From contig JAOPGA020000894.1 in assembly GCA_026419775.2 (NCBI GenBank), positions 1 through 36,089 on the forward strand: DNA of 36,089 bases, read 5' to 3'. This DNA is from Acrasis kona (taxonomy: Eukaryota > Heterolobosea > Eutetramitea > Acrasida > Acrasidae). Below are positions 20,103 to 30,018 of this stretch, piece by piece. The position numbers and the translations under genes are program-made. The notes under the pieces were generated by a model. The model did not search any database. It was not told the origin of the DNA and saw nothing but the letters and a program-made list of their open reading frames with translations. The stretch's first letter is position 1. The number at the start of each line of letters is the position of its first letter.

Positions 20103-22016
20103 TTACATCATAAATGACATCGAGCCACCGGTATTTGGTTCGGGACTCCTCATCATGGATAAATTATTTCCAAACAAGTTCGAGGAAACAGTCATCTCCC
20201 TCAACATTTGAGCAGCTTGTGACTTGAATGGACCAGTAAACTTCTCCATCACTTTCATACAAAACTTTTTGGCCTCCGAGAAATTTGGGGGTTGTACTTC
20301 TTTTTGGAAATACCTTGCAATAAACAACAATGCGACAGCCTGCATGTCGTCCGACATTACTTCCCTCATGAGCATACCTTTTTTATTGTTATTTCGCTCC
20401 GGTTCAGTCTCTAGTAAATCTAAACATTTCAAGTAAAGAGCCACAGCCTGTTGGTTTTGTCCAATCTTTTTGTGTAAATCAGCCATCTTCAGTAATGCAT
20501 GCGCCTTGTCCTCATTCTCTCTTGCTCTTTGATAGCAACGAAGGGCGTCGTGATATTGTTCCAATTGCTCATAACAACCGGCCAACGCGCACCACATGCG
20601 TCCGTCATAAGGTCTTAATGTACATGACTTTCCATAATAATAAAGTGCATAATGTGGAAGGTTGAGTAGCTCGTAGGTTTGACCTAAACCGTACCAGGCA
20701 CGATAATCTCTCGGGTGAATGTCGACGGCCGTCCGATAAGCATTTACTGCGGCGGTTGTATTTTTGAGTTCAATGTATTCGTGACCCATCAGTGTCCATG
20801 CGCTCAGGTACATTGGATCTATACGAACGGCTCTTTGAAAGTAAAGTACTGCCTTTTCGTGTTCTGTCCGTGAAGAATAATAATTACCAATGATGCAACT
20901 TGTTTCGGGTCTGTACTTGTCAATCTTTTGTATTTCGTGCGCCAATAACGACAATTGTGGCTTGAGCTCTTTAACGTATAAAATGTTGCTGTAAATGTCC
21001 AAATTTTCGATGCGATAGGGATCCACTCGACGTAAATGTTCGAAATGATCAATGGCTTGTGGATAATCTTGGAGATGATAATAGGCGATGGCGGTCTGTG
21101 TGATGATGTAACTTGATCGCGGTAATATTTGGGTTTGTATTTCCTTTAGTTTGTCTAGAGTATTTTGGTTGTCTTTTAAGGTGGGGTTGCAGATGCCTCC
21201 TTGGGAGCTGAGCGTTTCGACGTGTACGTGGGAATAGAATATTTCGTTCATCCAGTGTGGCTTTATGCATGTTTTGATCTTGTCTAATAATTGTTGGTAA
21301 TTGTATTTTTGTTGTTGTTCGTCGTATCGTTCGTCGTTGTAGAAACCAGCTTGGAGCGAGTGCGTCATCAAACTAACAATTTCTAACCAACTGCACCATA
21401 GTAGTGGCTGTAGATTTACGCTTTGAATAAACGATTCCAACGCCGCATTCTTTTCGCCCGATTCTTTTTGAACAACACCGTGTAGGTAAATAAGGTAGGC
21501 ATCTTTTGCACTCGCTGCTTTTAATTCAACATTTAAATCTCGTAGTTGGGCATTGAGTATATGTTTTTGGCTTTGAACTGTTTTCGTTTGTTGATTATTA
21601 TTTGAGATGACGGCGGTAGATTCAGCACGATCTTGCTCTTTCCTCTTCTCCCCTGCTAAATATAACGAATAATAGCGCAGAAATAAAGCCTTCTTGTACG
21701 TATTGGAGTGTTTTGTATGTGTTGATAGGGGCACTTTTAGTAGTTCTGCACATCTCAAGTACTCCTTCAAATCAAAAAGACTTTTAGAAAATGTATAATG
21801 ATCAAACAAGATCCAATCCTGATCATCAAAAACTTCTTCCATGTTACTGTTATTGGTCCTATTCGTCACGGTTGTCTGTTGTTTAAGTCCAACAAGCTGC
21901 TCTCCAAGCCATTTCGATGTATTCAAAAGACCTCTATCCATACATTCACGCATGCATGATCTAATATCTTGCCGAACTCGAGATATTGGTGTTGTTGTTT
22001 GTGCAGAGAAGTTCAT
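20103..22016 (-). CDS. CDC23: Anaphase-promoting complex subunit 8 (CDC23)
   Basis: A single-exon protein of 637 residues. The N-terminus (VRQDIRSCMRECMDRGLLNT) fits the APC8 start 'lr.air.c.erGL..s.kW', and DHYTFSKSLFDLKEYLRCA follows. The C-terminal two-thirds is a TPR superhelix: ETSCIIGNYYSSRTEHEKAV, then AVRIDPMYLSAWTLMGHEYI, AVDIHPRDYRAWYGLGQTYE and LRPYDGRMWCALAGCYEQL, each matching APC8 repeats. APC8 is a scaffold of the APC/C ubiquitin ligase that drives mitotic exit and helps bind Cdc20/Cdh1. The tail is Met/Ser-rich. Its stop TAA overlaps AATAAA on the minus strand (20104-20099), only 57 bp before the RanBPM start on the same strand. Confidence 0.95.
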   Translation of the reverse strand: MNFSAQTTTPISRVRQDIRSCMRECMDRGLLNTSKWLGEQLVGLKQQTTVTNRTNNSNMEEVFDDQDWILFDHYTFSKSLFDLKEYLRCAELLKVPLSTHTKHSNTYKKALFLRYYSLYLAGEKRKEQDRAESTAVISNNNQQTKTVQSQKHILNAQLRDLNVELKAASAKDAYLIYLHGVVQKESGEKNAALESFIQSVNLQPLLWCSWLEIVSLMTHSLQAGFYNDERYDEQQQKYNYQQLLDKIKTCIKPHWMNEIFYSHVHVETLSSQGGICNPTLKDNQNTLDKLKEIQTQILPRSSYIITQTAIAYYHLQDYPQAIDHFEHLRRVDPYRIENLDIYSNILYVKELKPQLSLLAHEIQKIDKYRPETSCIIGNYYSSRTEHEKAVLYFQRAVRIDPMYLSAWTLMGHEYIELKNTTAAVNAYRTAVDIHPRDYRAWYGLGQTYELLNLPHYALYYYGKSCTLRPYDGRMWCALAGCYEQLEQYHDALRCYQRARENEDKAHALLKMADLHKKIGQNQQAVALYLKCLDLLETEPERNNNKKGMLMREVMSDDMQAVALLFIARYFQKEVQPPNFSEAKKFCMKVMEKFTGPFKSQAAQMLREMTVSSNLFGNNLSMMRSPEPNTGGSMSFMM

Positions 22017-22160
22017 TGTGTTCCCGCCGAGTTTGTTTGGTAACTGTCAGGAATTTAGATTGTAACGAAAAAAGAACTGCACGACAGTTTTTAATGGAGC
22101 ACAGAAACTGTATAAAAACTTTTATTATTATGTTATTGTCTTCCTTTTATCAAACAAGTA

Positions 22161-23270
22161 TTAGTAATAATCGTCATTTTGAGTTTCAACTTGTTGTTCA
22201 GCCATGGGGTCGTTCTTTCTCCACGAGCCCTTTGAATAACCTTTGTAAAGATCAGGTATCTTGTTTGCACCGGATGGAACGGCTATAATGATCTTTGGAT
22301 GCACTTCTAAATCAAAAGCTAATGGAACATCACACTCAACATCCAAGTGATATTGATTACTGACTAGGGATCCCCTACAACTGGGCACTAGATCGGATGG
22401 AATTTGGAAGAATATCTCTCCTTGATAAGAAGATTTTGCAACAATCTTTTGCGGATACTCTAGCCTACAAATTTCTGTGGTTTCTTCTTCTTGTGTTTGT
22501 TGAGCTTTTATGACCACATCTCTATGAAGCTTAACCTTTAATTGATCAACAGTTTTCTGAGAATCGTTCACAATGTTACAGCTGATTACGATTTCCTCTC
22601 CTGGTGCAAAAATGTTCTTATTTAGGGTAACTTCCATAACTAACTCGCCGCTACCTCCGAAGAGGAACTTCTTGAAACTCTTCTCATGGACAATGTGTGA
22701 AACATCTTTGCAAGTTTGATTCACTTGAACATATTCTCTTTTGAACATTCTACCGCACTATAATAATTAATTTCAACCCAGAATTTTTGTTAAATTTACC
22801 GATATATCTGCCCAGACCTTTAATTCATAGATGATACCAGCAACAATTATTTTGTTATGTACAAAAGAGCCAGGCAACTCATTTGGAAGAGTCACCTGAA
22901 ATGGGTAGGTGTACGTTCCCGCATTAATGACGCAAGCAGCATTTCCAAATGAGTGCAAAATCATCTTCGTGTTGAAGAATAACCTCTTGTCGTCCACGTA
23001 GATAGTGCGCGTATGTCTTCTACGCGATATCGGGTTGCGATAAGTCTCGCTGTGATGTGTCTGTGTTTTCTCAAATCCTTTCCATTTCATCATCAAGCAA
23101 CGAGTGGTAATTTGTCTGTACACAATCAACTCGGCTGTTCCATTTATTGTTTCACCTGGCCCGTATGACTGCTTGTCGGTATGCAAACGAATTTCGGCAG
23201 TGTCTTGCGTTAAGTCGTCCCATGCTCTTTTTAGTGTCTCTATAATTCCTGGCGAATGTGCTTGGGACAT
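22161..23270 (-). CDS. Arrestin-domain-containing protein
   Basis: Two exons, 23270-22800 and 22757-22161, with a 42-nt intron, give 355 residues; the join reads WADISCGRMFKREY. The N-lobe shows IRLHTDKQSYGPGETINGTA and TYTYPFQVTLPNELPGSF, typical of arrestin N domains. The C-lobe has FAPGEEIVISCNIVNDSQ and IPSDLVPSCRGSLVSNQYHL, typical of arrestin C domains. Such alpha-arrestins link membrane cargo to ubiquitin ligases and endosomal sorting. I see no PPxY motif, so how it would recruit a ligase is unclear. Vps26 is related but differs in these motifs. An AATAAA lies about 40 nt after the stop. Confidence 0.9.
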
Positions 23271-23393
23271 TTCACGAGTATGTTTTCACAAACATTTGTT
23301 TCGCTGCCATTTAAAAACTCCGCTGATTTCCAACACTCTTCAGAACCATCAAACTCAATCTCCTGATGTTCACAAACAACAATAATGACAAAA

Positions 23394-26342
23394 TTATGAT
23401 TTTATTGCATCTTCAATCACACTAAAGTCAACATTATTAATATGGCACTGAGCGGTCCACTTTGTAATACTCGTCTCCAACTTGACCACTCCCTTCCTAA
23501 CAGCAGCTTTTCCTTTGGCATGAATCGAACCGCTCTTGTTCAACGTCCTCAAACAAGAGGGCAACTTGTCGAAACACATTTTTATGATCTTTCCAAAAAA
23601 TAAACTCAAATCTTCAGGGTGGCTCTCCAGGAACTGAACAGCAGCACTTTGTAAGAAATTCAAATTCTTAATCAATTCGGTCAATGGCGTCGGATCTTCA
23701 TCCTTGACATCATTCCATTTGAATTGATGGATGGCCTTGTCCACCACGCTATCGATCGTATCGGACATGATGGCGGTGAGTTGATCGAAAATCTTTCTCC
23801 GATGTTCGGAACAATCATGAACGAACGAATCCAATTGTCTCGTCAACATTTGTTGTTGTTGCAGGTTGGACCTCTTGAGCACTGCTTCCTTCAAGAATGG
23901 AACAAAGTGTAATAAGAAATTTGCACATTCGCTGGATAAGACTTTTGTAATGAGATTCGTGTTTTAAAAATAGACTTACGTAAATGTTTTCCCGTTATGC
24001 TTCTTAGATTGGCCGCGCTATTAAGCGCACCAGCACCCAATACGAGGCGGTTCATTCTGGTGTTAAAAGTCTATGTGGAATGTTAAACATGACGCGTATG
24101 TTAATGTATTACGCTGACTAAATTGAATAGTTTGTTTCCAATATCGATGGGCGTTATAAAGTGTTGGTATTGTGGTCCGAACCATTCGTAGTATTCGTTG
24201 ATCATGCTTACTAGATTCAACATTGTTTGACATACCAAAAAATTAGTATTTTGGATCATCAAGTATGCAAATGTTTTCTTTCCTTCTGCGTTTTGATCGT
24301 ATCGTGTCATGTCCGTGGGTGCAAACTCATCGACGTATAATTGGAATTGAACTGGTATTTGTGGAGCTGGTTTCCATGACTCGTTGTGAAGGAGAAGGTT
24401 GAGGTTTGATATTCTTGTCTTGTCGAATTCTTCCAAAAATAATTGACCCTATTTTGAGTGGTTAGAAGAATGTTAACGTCAAGTTACCTGTGAGGTCATT
24501 GTGGTCCTAAGCACATTAATGCGTTTGCTGTTTGAAAGTACTTGTTCACATTTGTTGATGAATTCTTGTGGTAGCTTCATGTAAGTTAGTATGTCATCCT
24601 TGCTCATCTTTTTCACATCCTCATCTCTAAAATGATTGCTGTTGGATATGAAAGTTTAACTTGCTTACCTTGTGGATAATAAAGTTGATGCACGAGATTG
24701 TCCCACCTCACAACAGGTTTCTAATGCCTTGTCCATCTCTTGTCTCAAAAAATGTAACGTAGACGTTTCAGCACAATGTTGATGTATGACTTCTCTTATT
24801 TGTTTCGTCTGTATGATTAGGTTTGAAAGTGAAGCAAAAACTGATTCCATCTATCATTATCGTGTCAAGAAGAATAAAAATGAAAACTTACTAGGGAATA
24901 GAATTGTGTGGTGGATATGCTTTGTATTTTATTTTTCGCCGTATCGTTTAGTAGGTTGCCTCCATCAGCTTGAATACTAGTCCCTATGTGTTGTTCGACT
25001 GCACTCTTGACACAGTCTTTAATCATGTTGGCATTGGCGTCCTTGTACTCTGATATAATTTGGTTCCATTGTGACTTGTTGGTATTTGAAAGACCTGTCA
25101 ATAGAGGAGAGAGTTGATCCGCAAGATCATCGGTTGGGTTGGCAAACAATTTTTACAAACTCTCTTTGCATGTATTCTTCAAGCTGAGCCCTTTCCTGCT
25201 TCAATTGTTCAGGAATTTGTCTATCAACATTAGTTAGTGAATGTATGGTGTACTTTACTTGAAGCAATGTAGTCTTGATAATTCTTTTTCTTTTTGTATG
25301 ACAAGTGTAGTTGTGTCAATAAGTTGTAATGCATTAATGTAGTCCCCTGTCTCGCTAAGGTTGCGCAGTAACTTGATGGACTGGTGTATGTCAACTATTC
25401 TATCAACAACGGAGTCAAGTTTTTTGAGTCTTTTCGATCGTGAATGCTTCTGAACAACTTCCATGGGTCCTAAAACAACATTTTGTTTTGTGTTGCTGAT
25501 GCGGTTCCGAAGTCGACGGACCAACGGTAGTCCTTCGTTTAGCTCTTGATCTAATTCGTGGTACTGGTTTAAAGCATCAAAAATGTTCGTACTTCTCATG
25601 TTTACTTGACCAAGAAGAGAGATCTCTATTTTGTCAAGATAATGAGTTAGCTGAGGAGGTTAGTAACCGATGTAATGTACTCTGGACCTCACCTTTTCTT
25701 GTAAGATGGACGACGTGCCCATGATATTTTCCGGAAACACTTTACTGAAGAATTCTGGATTTGATAGATCAAAATCTTCTGAAAAGAACATCTCAGGAAC
25801 ACTCTCGTTTTCTATCACATAATGTACGGGATCCACGGTTTGACTTGTTAGTTGCGCATGGTGTAAGTCAATGCCTTCCAATCTGTCTTGATTTTCCCTA
25901 AATATAGCATACAACTACCGGAAAATGAATATTTTGATGAGATGTAGATACCTGAGTTATTGAAGACATATAATCTTTAAAGTTACTCGTTGTGACGTCT
26001 TCTAATACTGCTTGCTTGACAGGTATAGCATCGTCTGGTATCACTTGTTGGTCCCATACTCCAAAAATGGATTCAAGCACTCCCGTCTTTACTGCATTAG
26101 TTTCACCGCAACTCATTTATACTCACTGTCTCGCGAGGGTCGTTCATTACTGCGGAGAAGTTTTGAGCGACAGCATTTCTTCTTAAATGTTTAAAATGCT
26201 CCAATGTAACCTCATCGCTTATATTCTCATCTTCTATTTTATTTTCAAGTATTTCGTCTTCTTTTTCGTGTTCGGTATCGGTACCATTTTGTGATTGGAT
26301 TTCTGGGTTTCCCTTCTCCACCCCATCACGCCCCTCATCCAT
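23394..26342 (-). CDS. VPS54: VPS54, GARP tethering complex subunit (one apparent frameshift)
   Basis: Ten exons: 26342-26127, 26086-25952, 25914-25693, 25650-25259, 25220-24892, 24850-24669, 24626-24488, 24448-24113, 24070-23980 and 23941-23394, with introns of 37-42 nt. The sum is 2590 nt, one base too many for a single frame. The extra base falls in a run of five T at 25150-25154 (plus strand) in exon 5; one base fewer would leave 862 residues and join EYMQREFV to KLFANPTDDLAD. Diagnostic motifs are PMEVVQKHSRSKRLKKLDSV near the N-terminus and RLVLGAGALNSAANLRSITG plus KHLLLSSECANFLLHFVPF near the end, matching the VPS54 'LVLGAGAL...kti(t)tK.LaLsS.c'. GARP tethers endosome-derived vesicles at the trans-Golgi. 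An AATAAA lies five bases before the stop. The start lies 54 bp from the divergent WDR74 gene. Sequencing error is the simplest reading of the extra base. Confidence 0.88.
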
Positions 26343-26396
26343 TGTAAAGCTTGACAACTTCAATTCAAACTAATAATTGAGCCATTTAACACTGGA

Positions 26397-27869
26397 ATGA
26401 GAGTTATATGTGGAGGTGATAGTGGTCTAATCAAGGTTATCGACCCACAAAGACAGTCCGTCCTGTTCCAAATGGGAGAACAAGGAAAAGATAGGTCTGT
26501 GGAATTTTTGAAATGGGCAAATCCATCTTCAGAAGCAGAGATTGTTGTTGGTTATAAAACTGGAGAAATCGAGTTCTACTTCCCTGGAACTGGTCAACAA
26601 CGCTTCTCGCTAACACGATCAGAATTAACCAACATTCAAGGATTATACAGTGAAAATCGAGGGAACAACAGAAATATAATTACCTGCAATGATGAAGGAC
26701 TTGTTGAAATCTTTCAATTTGGTTTAAACAACCTTGCTGAGCAAGAAGAACAGTCCGAAGAGGAAGAAGCAGAAAAAGAAGCAGATGCCATCAAAAAGCC
26801 CAACACAATCAAACTCAAATCAAGTGTGACATCCTTCTCCGTAGGATTGGCCAATGTTTCAGTGATGGAAGTCGTCAACCTCGGAAACAACAAATTAGAA
26901 CTAGCAGTAGGTGGCAAAGGCAACTTGATGAAAATCTTTGACGTCGAAACACAAAAAGTTGTATACAGGGCTAAAAATGTACCACACGACTACCTCAATT
27001 TGGAGTCGCCCATATGGGATAACGGAATCACATTCTTAGGTAAACCAGATCAAATCAACGCTAATCTATTCTGCACACGCACTGCTTATCACCAAATTAG
27101 ATTCCACGATAGAAGAGCAAAGAGAGCGCCCATCACGCAGAGATCGATTGGAGATTGTACTTTTACTAGTTTAATTGCTTCGCCAAAATGTGACAAGGAG
27201 GTATTGGTTGGTAATGCCATCGGAAAAATGTTCAGATACAACTTTGAGAACTTGCAAAAGAAAACGTTATATAGTTACAAGATGATGAGCGGGAGCGTGA
27301 GAGACATTCAAATTCATCCATCAGGCGAACACGTCATTACATCATCGACAGATCGGTACGTGCGCGTATATGATTTGGAGGGGAGCAAGAAGCCATTACA
27401 CTCCATGTATTTGGTACAACGACAAAACTGCTCATTGGTCACGAGTGAGGGAATGAATGAAATCGAAAGTGATGAAGATGATGACGACCAAGATGAAAAA
27501 GATGAAAAAGTACAAGAGCCAGAGGAAGAGGAACCTGTATTAGACAAGAAGGATCCAAAGAATCAAGTTTGGATTAAATTGAAAAAGAAGGCACATGAGG
27601 AAAAACTCGACAGCGATGATGAAGGTGATGATGACGATGATGACGATGATGAGGACGATGGTGACCTCGACGATGATGAGAGTGACGACGATGACGATGA
27701 TGATGACGATAGTGATGATGATGAAAAGAAACATGTGAAGAAGCCAGTAACGAAAAAGCAAGCACCAACGAAGCAAGGTAAAAAAGAAGTTAGACCAAAA
27801 CTTGGACCCCATAAGAGACCGCAATCGACGCAAGCTAAGAGGCCTGCATTTAAAAAGCAACGCAAATAA
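26397..27869 (+). CDS. WDR74: Ribosome-biogenesis WD40 protein WDR74/Nsa1
   Basis: A single-exon 490-residue protein. Repeats include CGGDSGLIKVIDPQ at the start, YRAKNVPHDYLNLESPIWDN, then TAYHQIRFHDRRAKRAP and SGSVRDIQIHPSGEHVITSS, which line up with WDR74 ('fRAKNV..D.LdLrvPiWd', 'T.yhqvRvyD', 'GsvR...cHPs'). Nsa1/WDR74 is a nucleolar factor bound to early pre-60S particles and released by an AAA ATPase. A C-terminal extension of about 125 residues is first Glu/Asp-rich, with near-pure Asp blocks around 27620-27725, then Lys/Pro/Gln-rich, as in many nucleolar proteins. The stop TAA overlaps AATAAA (27865-27870), and the convergent neighbour ends 33 bp away. Confidence 0.9.
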   Translation: MRVICGGDSGLIKVIDPQRQSVLFQMGEQGKDRSVEFLKWANPSSEAEIVVGYKTGEIEFYFPGTGQQRFSLTRSELTNIQGLYSENRGNNRNIITCNDEGLVEIFQFGLNNLAEQEEQSEEEEAEKEADAIKKPNTIKLKSSVTSFSVGLANVSVMEVVNLGNNKLELAVGGKGNLMKIFDVETQKVVYRAKNVPHDYLNLESPIWDNGITFLGKPDQINANLFCTRTAYHQIRFHDRRAKRAPITQRSIGDCTFTSLIASPKCDKEVLVGNAIGKMFRYNFENLQKKTLYSYKMMSGSVRDIQIHPSGEHVITSSTDRYVRVYDLEGSKKPLHSMYLVQRQNCSLVTSEGMNEIESDEDDDDQDEKDEKVQEPEEEEPVLDKKDPKNQVWIKLKKKAHEEKLDSDDEGDDDDDDDDEDDGDLDDDESDDDDDDDDDSDDDEKKHVKKPVTKKQAPTKQGKKEVRPKLGPHKRPQSTQAKRPAFKKQRK

Positions 27870-27902
27870 AAATGTTACATAATTTATTAAAACTATTTTG
27901 AA

Positions 27903-28349
27903 TTAGTATGGTTGTTGTTCTCGTATGGCTTTCTTGATTGGGTCGTCCTCGTCGTCATTTTCGTCAAAACGAATTGGAGCAGCGACACCTGATGCGAGTC
28001 TTTGGTCTTCTATTTTAGCAAGCTCCTCTCTCTTTTCTTTTTCGAGAACTTGCTTTGCCGTTATTGTTCTACTTAATGGTTTGTCAGACAGCGTTACATA
28101 ATCATTAGAGGTGTCTATTAGATCTGATTCCGCATCTTCTTGAAATGCAAAGTTCGATGACTCCTCATCGTAAATGTTCTCATAATTCGGTGATTCTGTA
28201 TATAATCTTGTATTCACTGGTTCAAATTCTTCATCCTCGTCTTCGAATATTGTTTCTCTAGTTGTCGCTGGTACATAAACACATTTGTAACCCGTGTAGG
28301 CCAATCCAGAGCTAACGACTGCTATACCTGCAAGTATGAGTAGTTCCAT
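27903..28349 (-). CDS. Small membrane-anchored acidic protein, unknown
   Basis: 148 residues with no recognisable family. Residues 1-21 (MELLILAGIAVVSSGLAYTG) are hydrophobic, a signal anchor or single membrane segment. The rest is hydrophilic and strongly acidic (EDEDEEFEPVN), with a Lys/Glu-rich stretch (KQVLEKEKREELAKIED) and ends DPIKKAIREQQPY. With the N-terminal anchor the soluble part probably faces the cytosol. An AATAAA on the minus strand (27888-27883) is 14 nt after the stop. Codon use resembles neighbours, so I take it as a real gene. Function unknown. Confidence 0.65.
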   Translation of the reverse strand: MELLILAGIAVVSSGLAYTGYKCVYVPATTRETIFEDEDEEFEPVNTRLYTESPNYENIYDEESSNFAFQEDAESDLIDTSNDYVTLSDKPLSRTITAKQVLEKEKREELAKIEDQRLASGVAAPIRFDENDDEDDPIKKAIREQQPY

Positions 28350-28566
28350 TCCAGACAGGTGACATGTTGTAAGATATTTGTGAAAGGAATAATTATAAAA
28401 GGGATGCAGATTCTATTCTCCCTCTTTATGAATACCTGGTCTTGATAATGTATAAAATAATGCTAATACTAGTAGTGTTGATGCTTTATTCCTCCTTAAA
28501 GCGCCCTCGCCCGCTTACTTGAAGTATCATCGGGAACGGTTATTACAACAATTCACATAAAACCAC

Positions 28567-29739
28567 ATGAATGAGTTTTCGTTTCGTTTATCATCTTATG
28601 TATCACCGTTTTTAAAACACAACTATGCACTTACGCACTGTGCTGTTGCGTTATCAAAATCAAACAATAGACGTAACTCAAATGGAAACTTATCAACATC
28701 CACCGCTTCTCTTCACAACACTATAAACAACATAAATGCATCATCCCCGTTTTCTCTAAAATCAAAATACAAAAAGGTTTATAAACTTTTACCAAATTCT
28801 CATAACGTTATAGAGGGAAGATCTATACGCAATATTAGGGCTAAGCAAATCATGCAGTGAACGTGAGATTAGACATGCTTATAAATTGTTGTCTAAACAG
28901 TACCACCCTGACCACAATCCAGATGGTAGAGAACTTTTTGAGAACATAAGTGAGGCATATCAGGTTTTATGTGATCCAGATAAAAGACAAAAGTATGATC
29001 AGTCTACTAGAAAATCCATCATCGAAGCACCCTCCAAATCAAACTTTGAGAGCCCAAGCCAAGTTATGTCTAACTCTCCTGTTCTTAACTTTGATATTCT
29101 TCATACTGTGGATTGCACACTGGATGAACTACACATTGGAATTTCCAAGAGGAAATTCCAAATTAAAAGAAAGCGGATATGTAGTGTATGTATGGACAAT
29201 AATGTTCAATCTTGTCTTAGGTGCTGCGGCAAGGGCTTTAACATTGAGAGAAATTGCGTGGGTGTTAAAATAAAAAAGGGAATGCGTTCTAATCAAAGTT
29301 TCATATATACGAGTGGTGGAAACGAGATCGTAAGTACATTATTTATCACTCGCTGACAATGTAGTCGAAAAATGTATTTAGTGATTTAGTGTTTACTATA
29401 CATCAACTGCCCCACGATAGATATTTGAGACATGGGGATCATCTACTCACAAATCACAAAATCAACATTAAAGACATTTCACAAGGTTACTTTTATATAA
29501 AACATTTAGATGGACGGATTTTAAGAATTAAAAATTGTGGACAAGTGCCATACATTAAATGTGTAGAACGGGAAGGAATGCCCGTCTACAACAATGAGAA
29601 CGCTAAAGGGAATCTATTCATATCATTGACTGTTGATGACTCGATAAATACACAAGAGACTCACCAATCTTATGTGGAGGCGATTTCTAGAGATGTTACA
29701 ACGGCAGAGATGACCATGATAAATTCCATACAATCGTGA
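28567..29739 (+). CDS. J-domain (DnaJ) co-chaperone with a reduced zinc region
   Basis: Three exons, 28567-28776, 28814-29329 and 29365-29739 (introns 37 and 35 nt), give 366 residues. The joins read KKREDLYAILGLSK and NEISKNVFSDLVFTIHQLPH. Residues 1-70 are Ser/Asn-rich with basic residues, possibly a mitochondrial leader. The J domain (about 72-130) has EREIRHAYKLLSKQYHPDHN with HPD intact at 101-103, which stimulates HSP70 ATPase. A Cys-rich piece, CSVCMDNNVQSCLRCCGKGF, has only two CxxC pairs instead of the four of DnaJ type A. The substrate-binding C-terminus includes HDRYLRHGDHLL. It could partner the HSP70 of this window or an organellar one; the leader would favour the latter. An AATAAA is about 45 nt after the stop. 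Confidence 0.85.
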
Positions 29740-30018
29740 TGGTTGTCAGTCATCAACACGGCCAAAAATTTTGTTAAAATAAATTATGAACAGTAAACCA
29801 TAATGTTTATTGCTTTTTTAAGATCTTGCTGTCATAATCTTAATCAAACACTGTATGTGATGAAGAAGGGAAAGAAACTGACTTGTTGCCTAACATTGGT
29901 CAAGTGTCGGTGATACAGCCCTACGAGATTCTTTTATTATTTTAGCATGCGTAACTGTAGCCGAAATAATTGAGTTTACCGCTCAATCTTACAATTTTGT
30001 AAAGTATACAGCTACACC

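Noticed and set aside
27540-27865. Long minus-strand frames rich in Ser, His, Ile or Val opposite the WDR74 tail
   Set aside because: They are the antisense reading of the GAT/GAC Asp repeats; low-complexity composition and no start context or homology.
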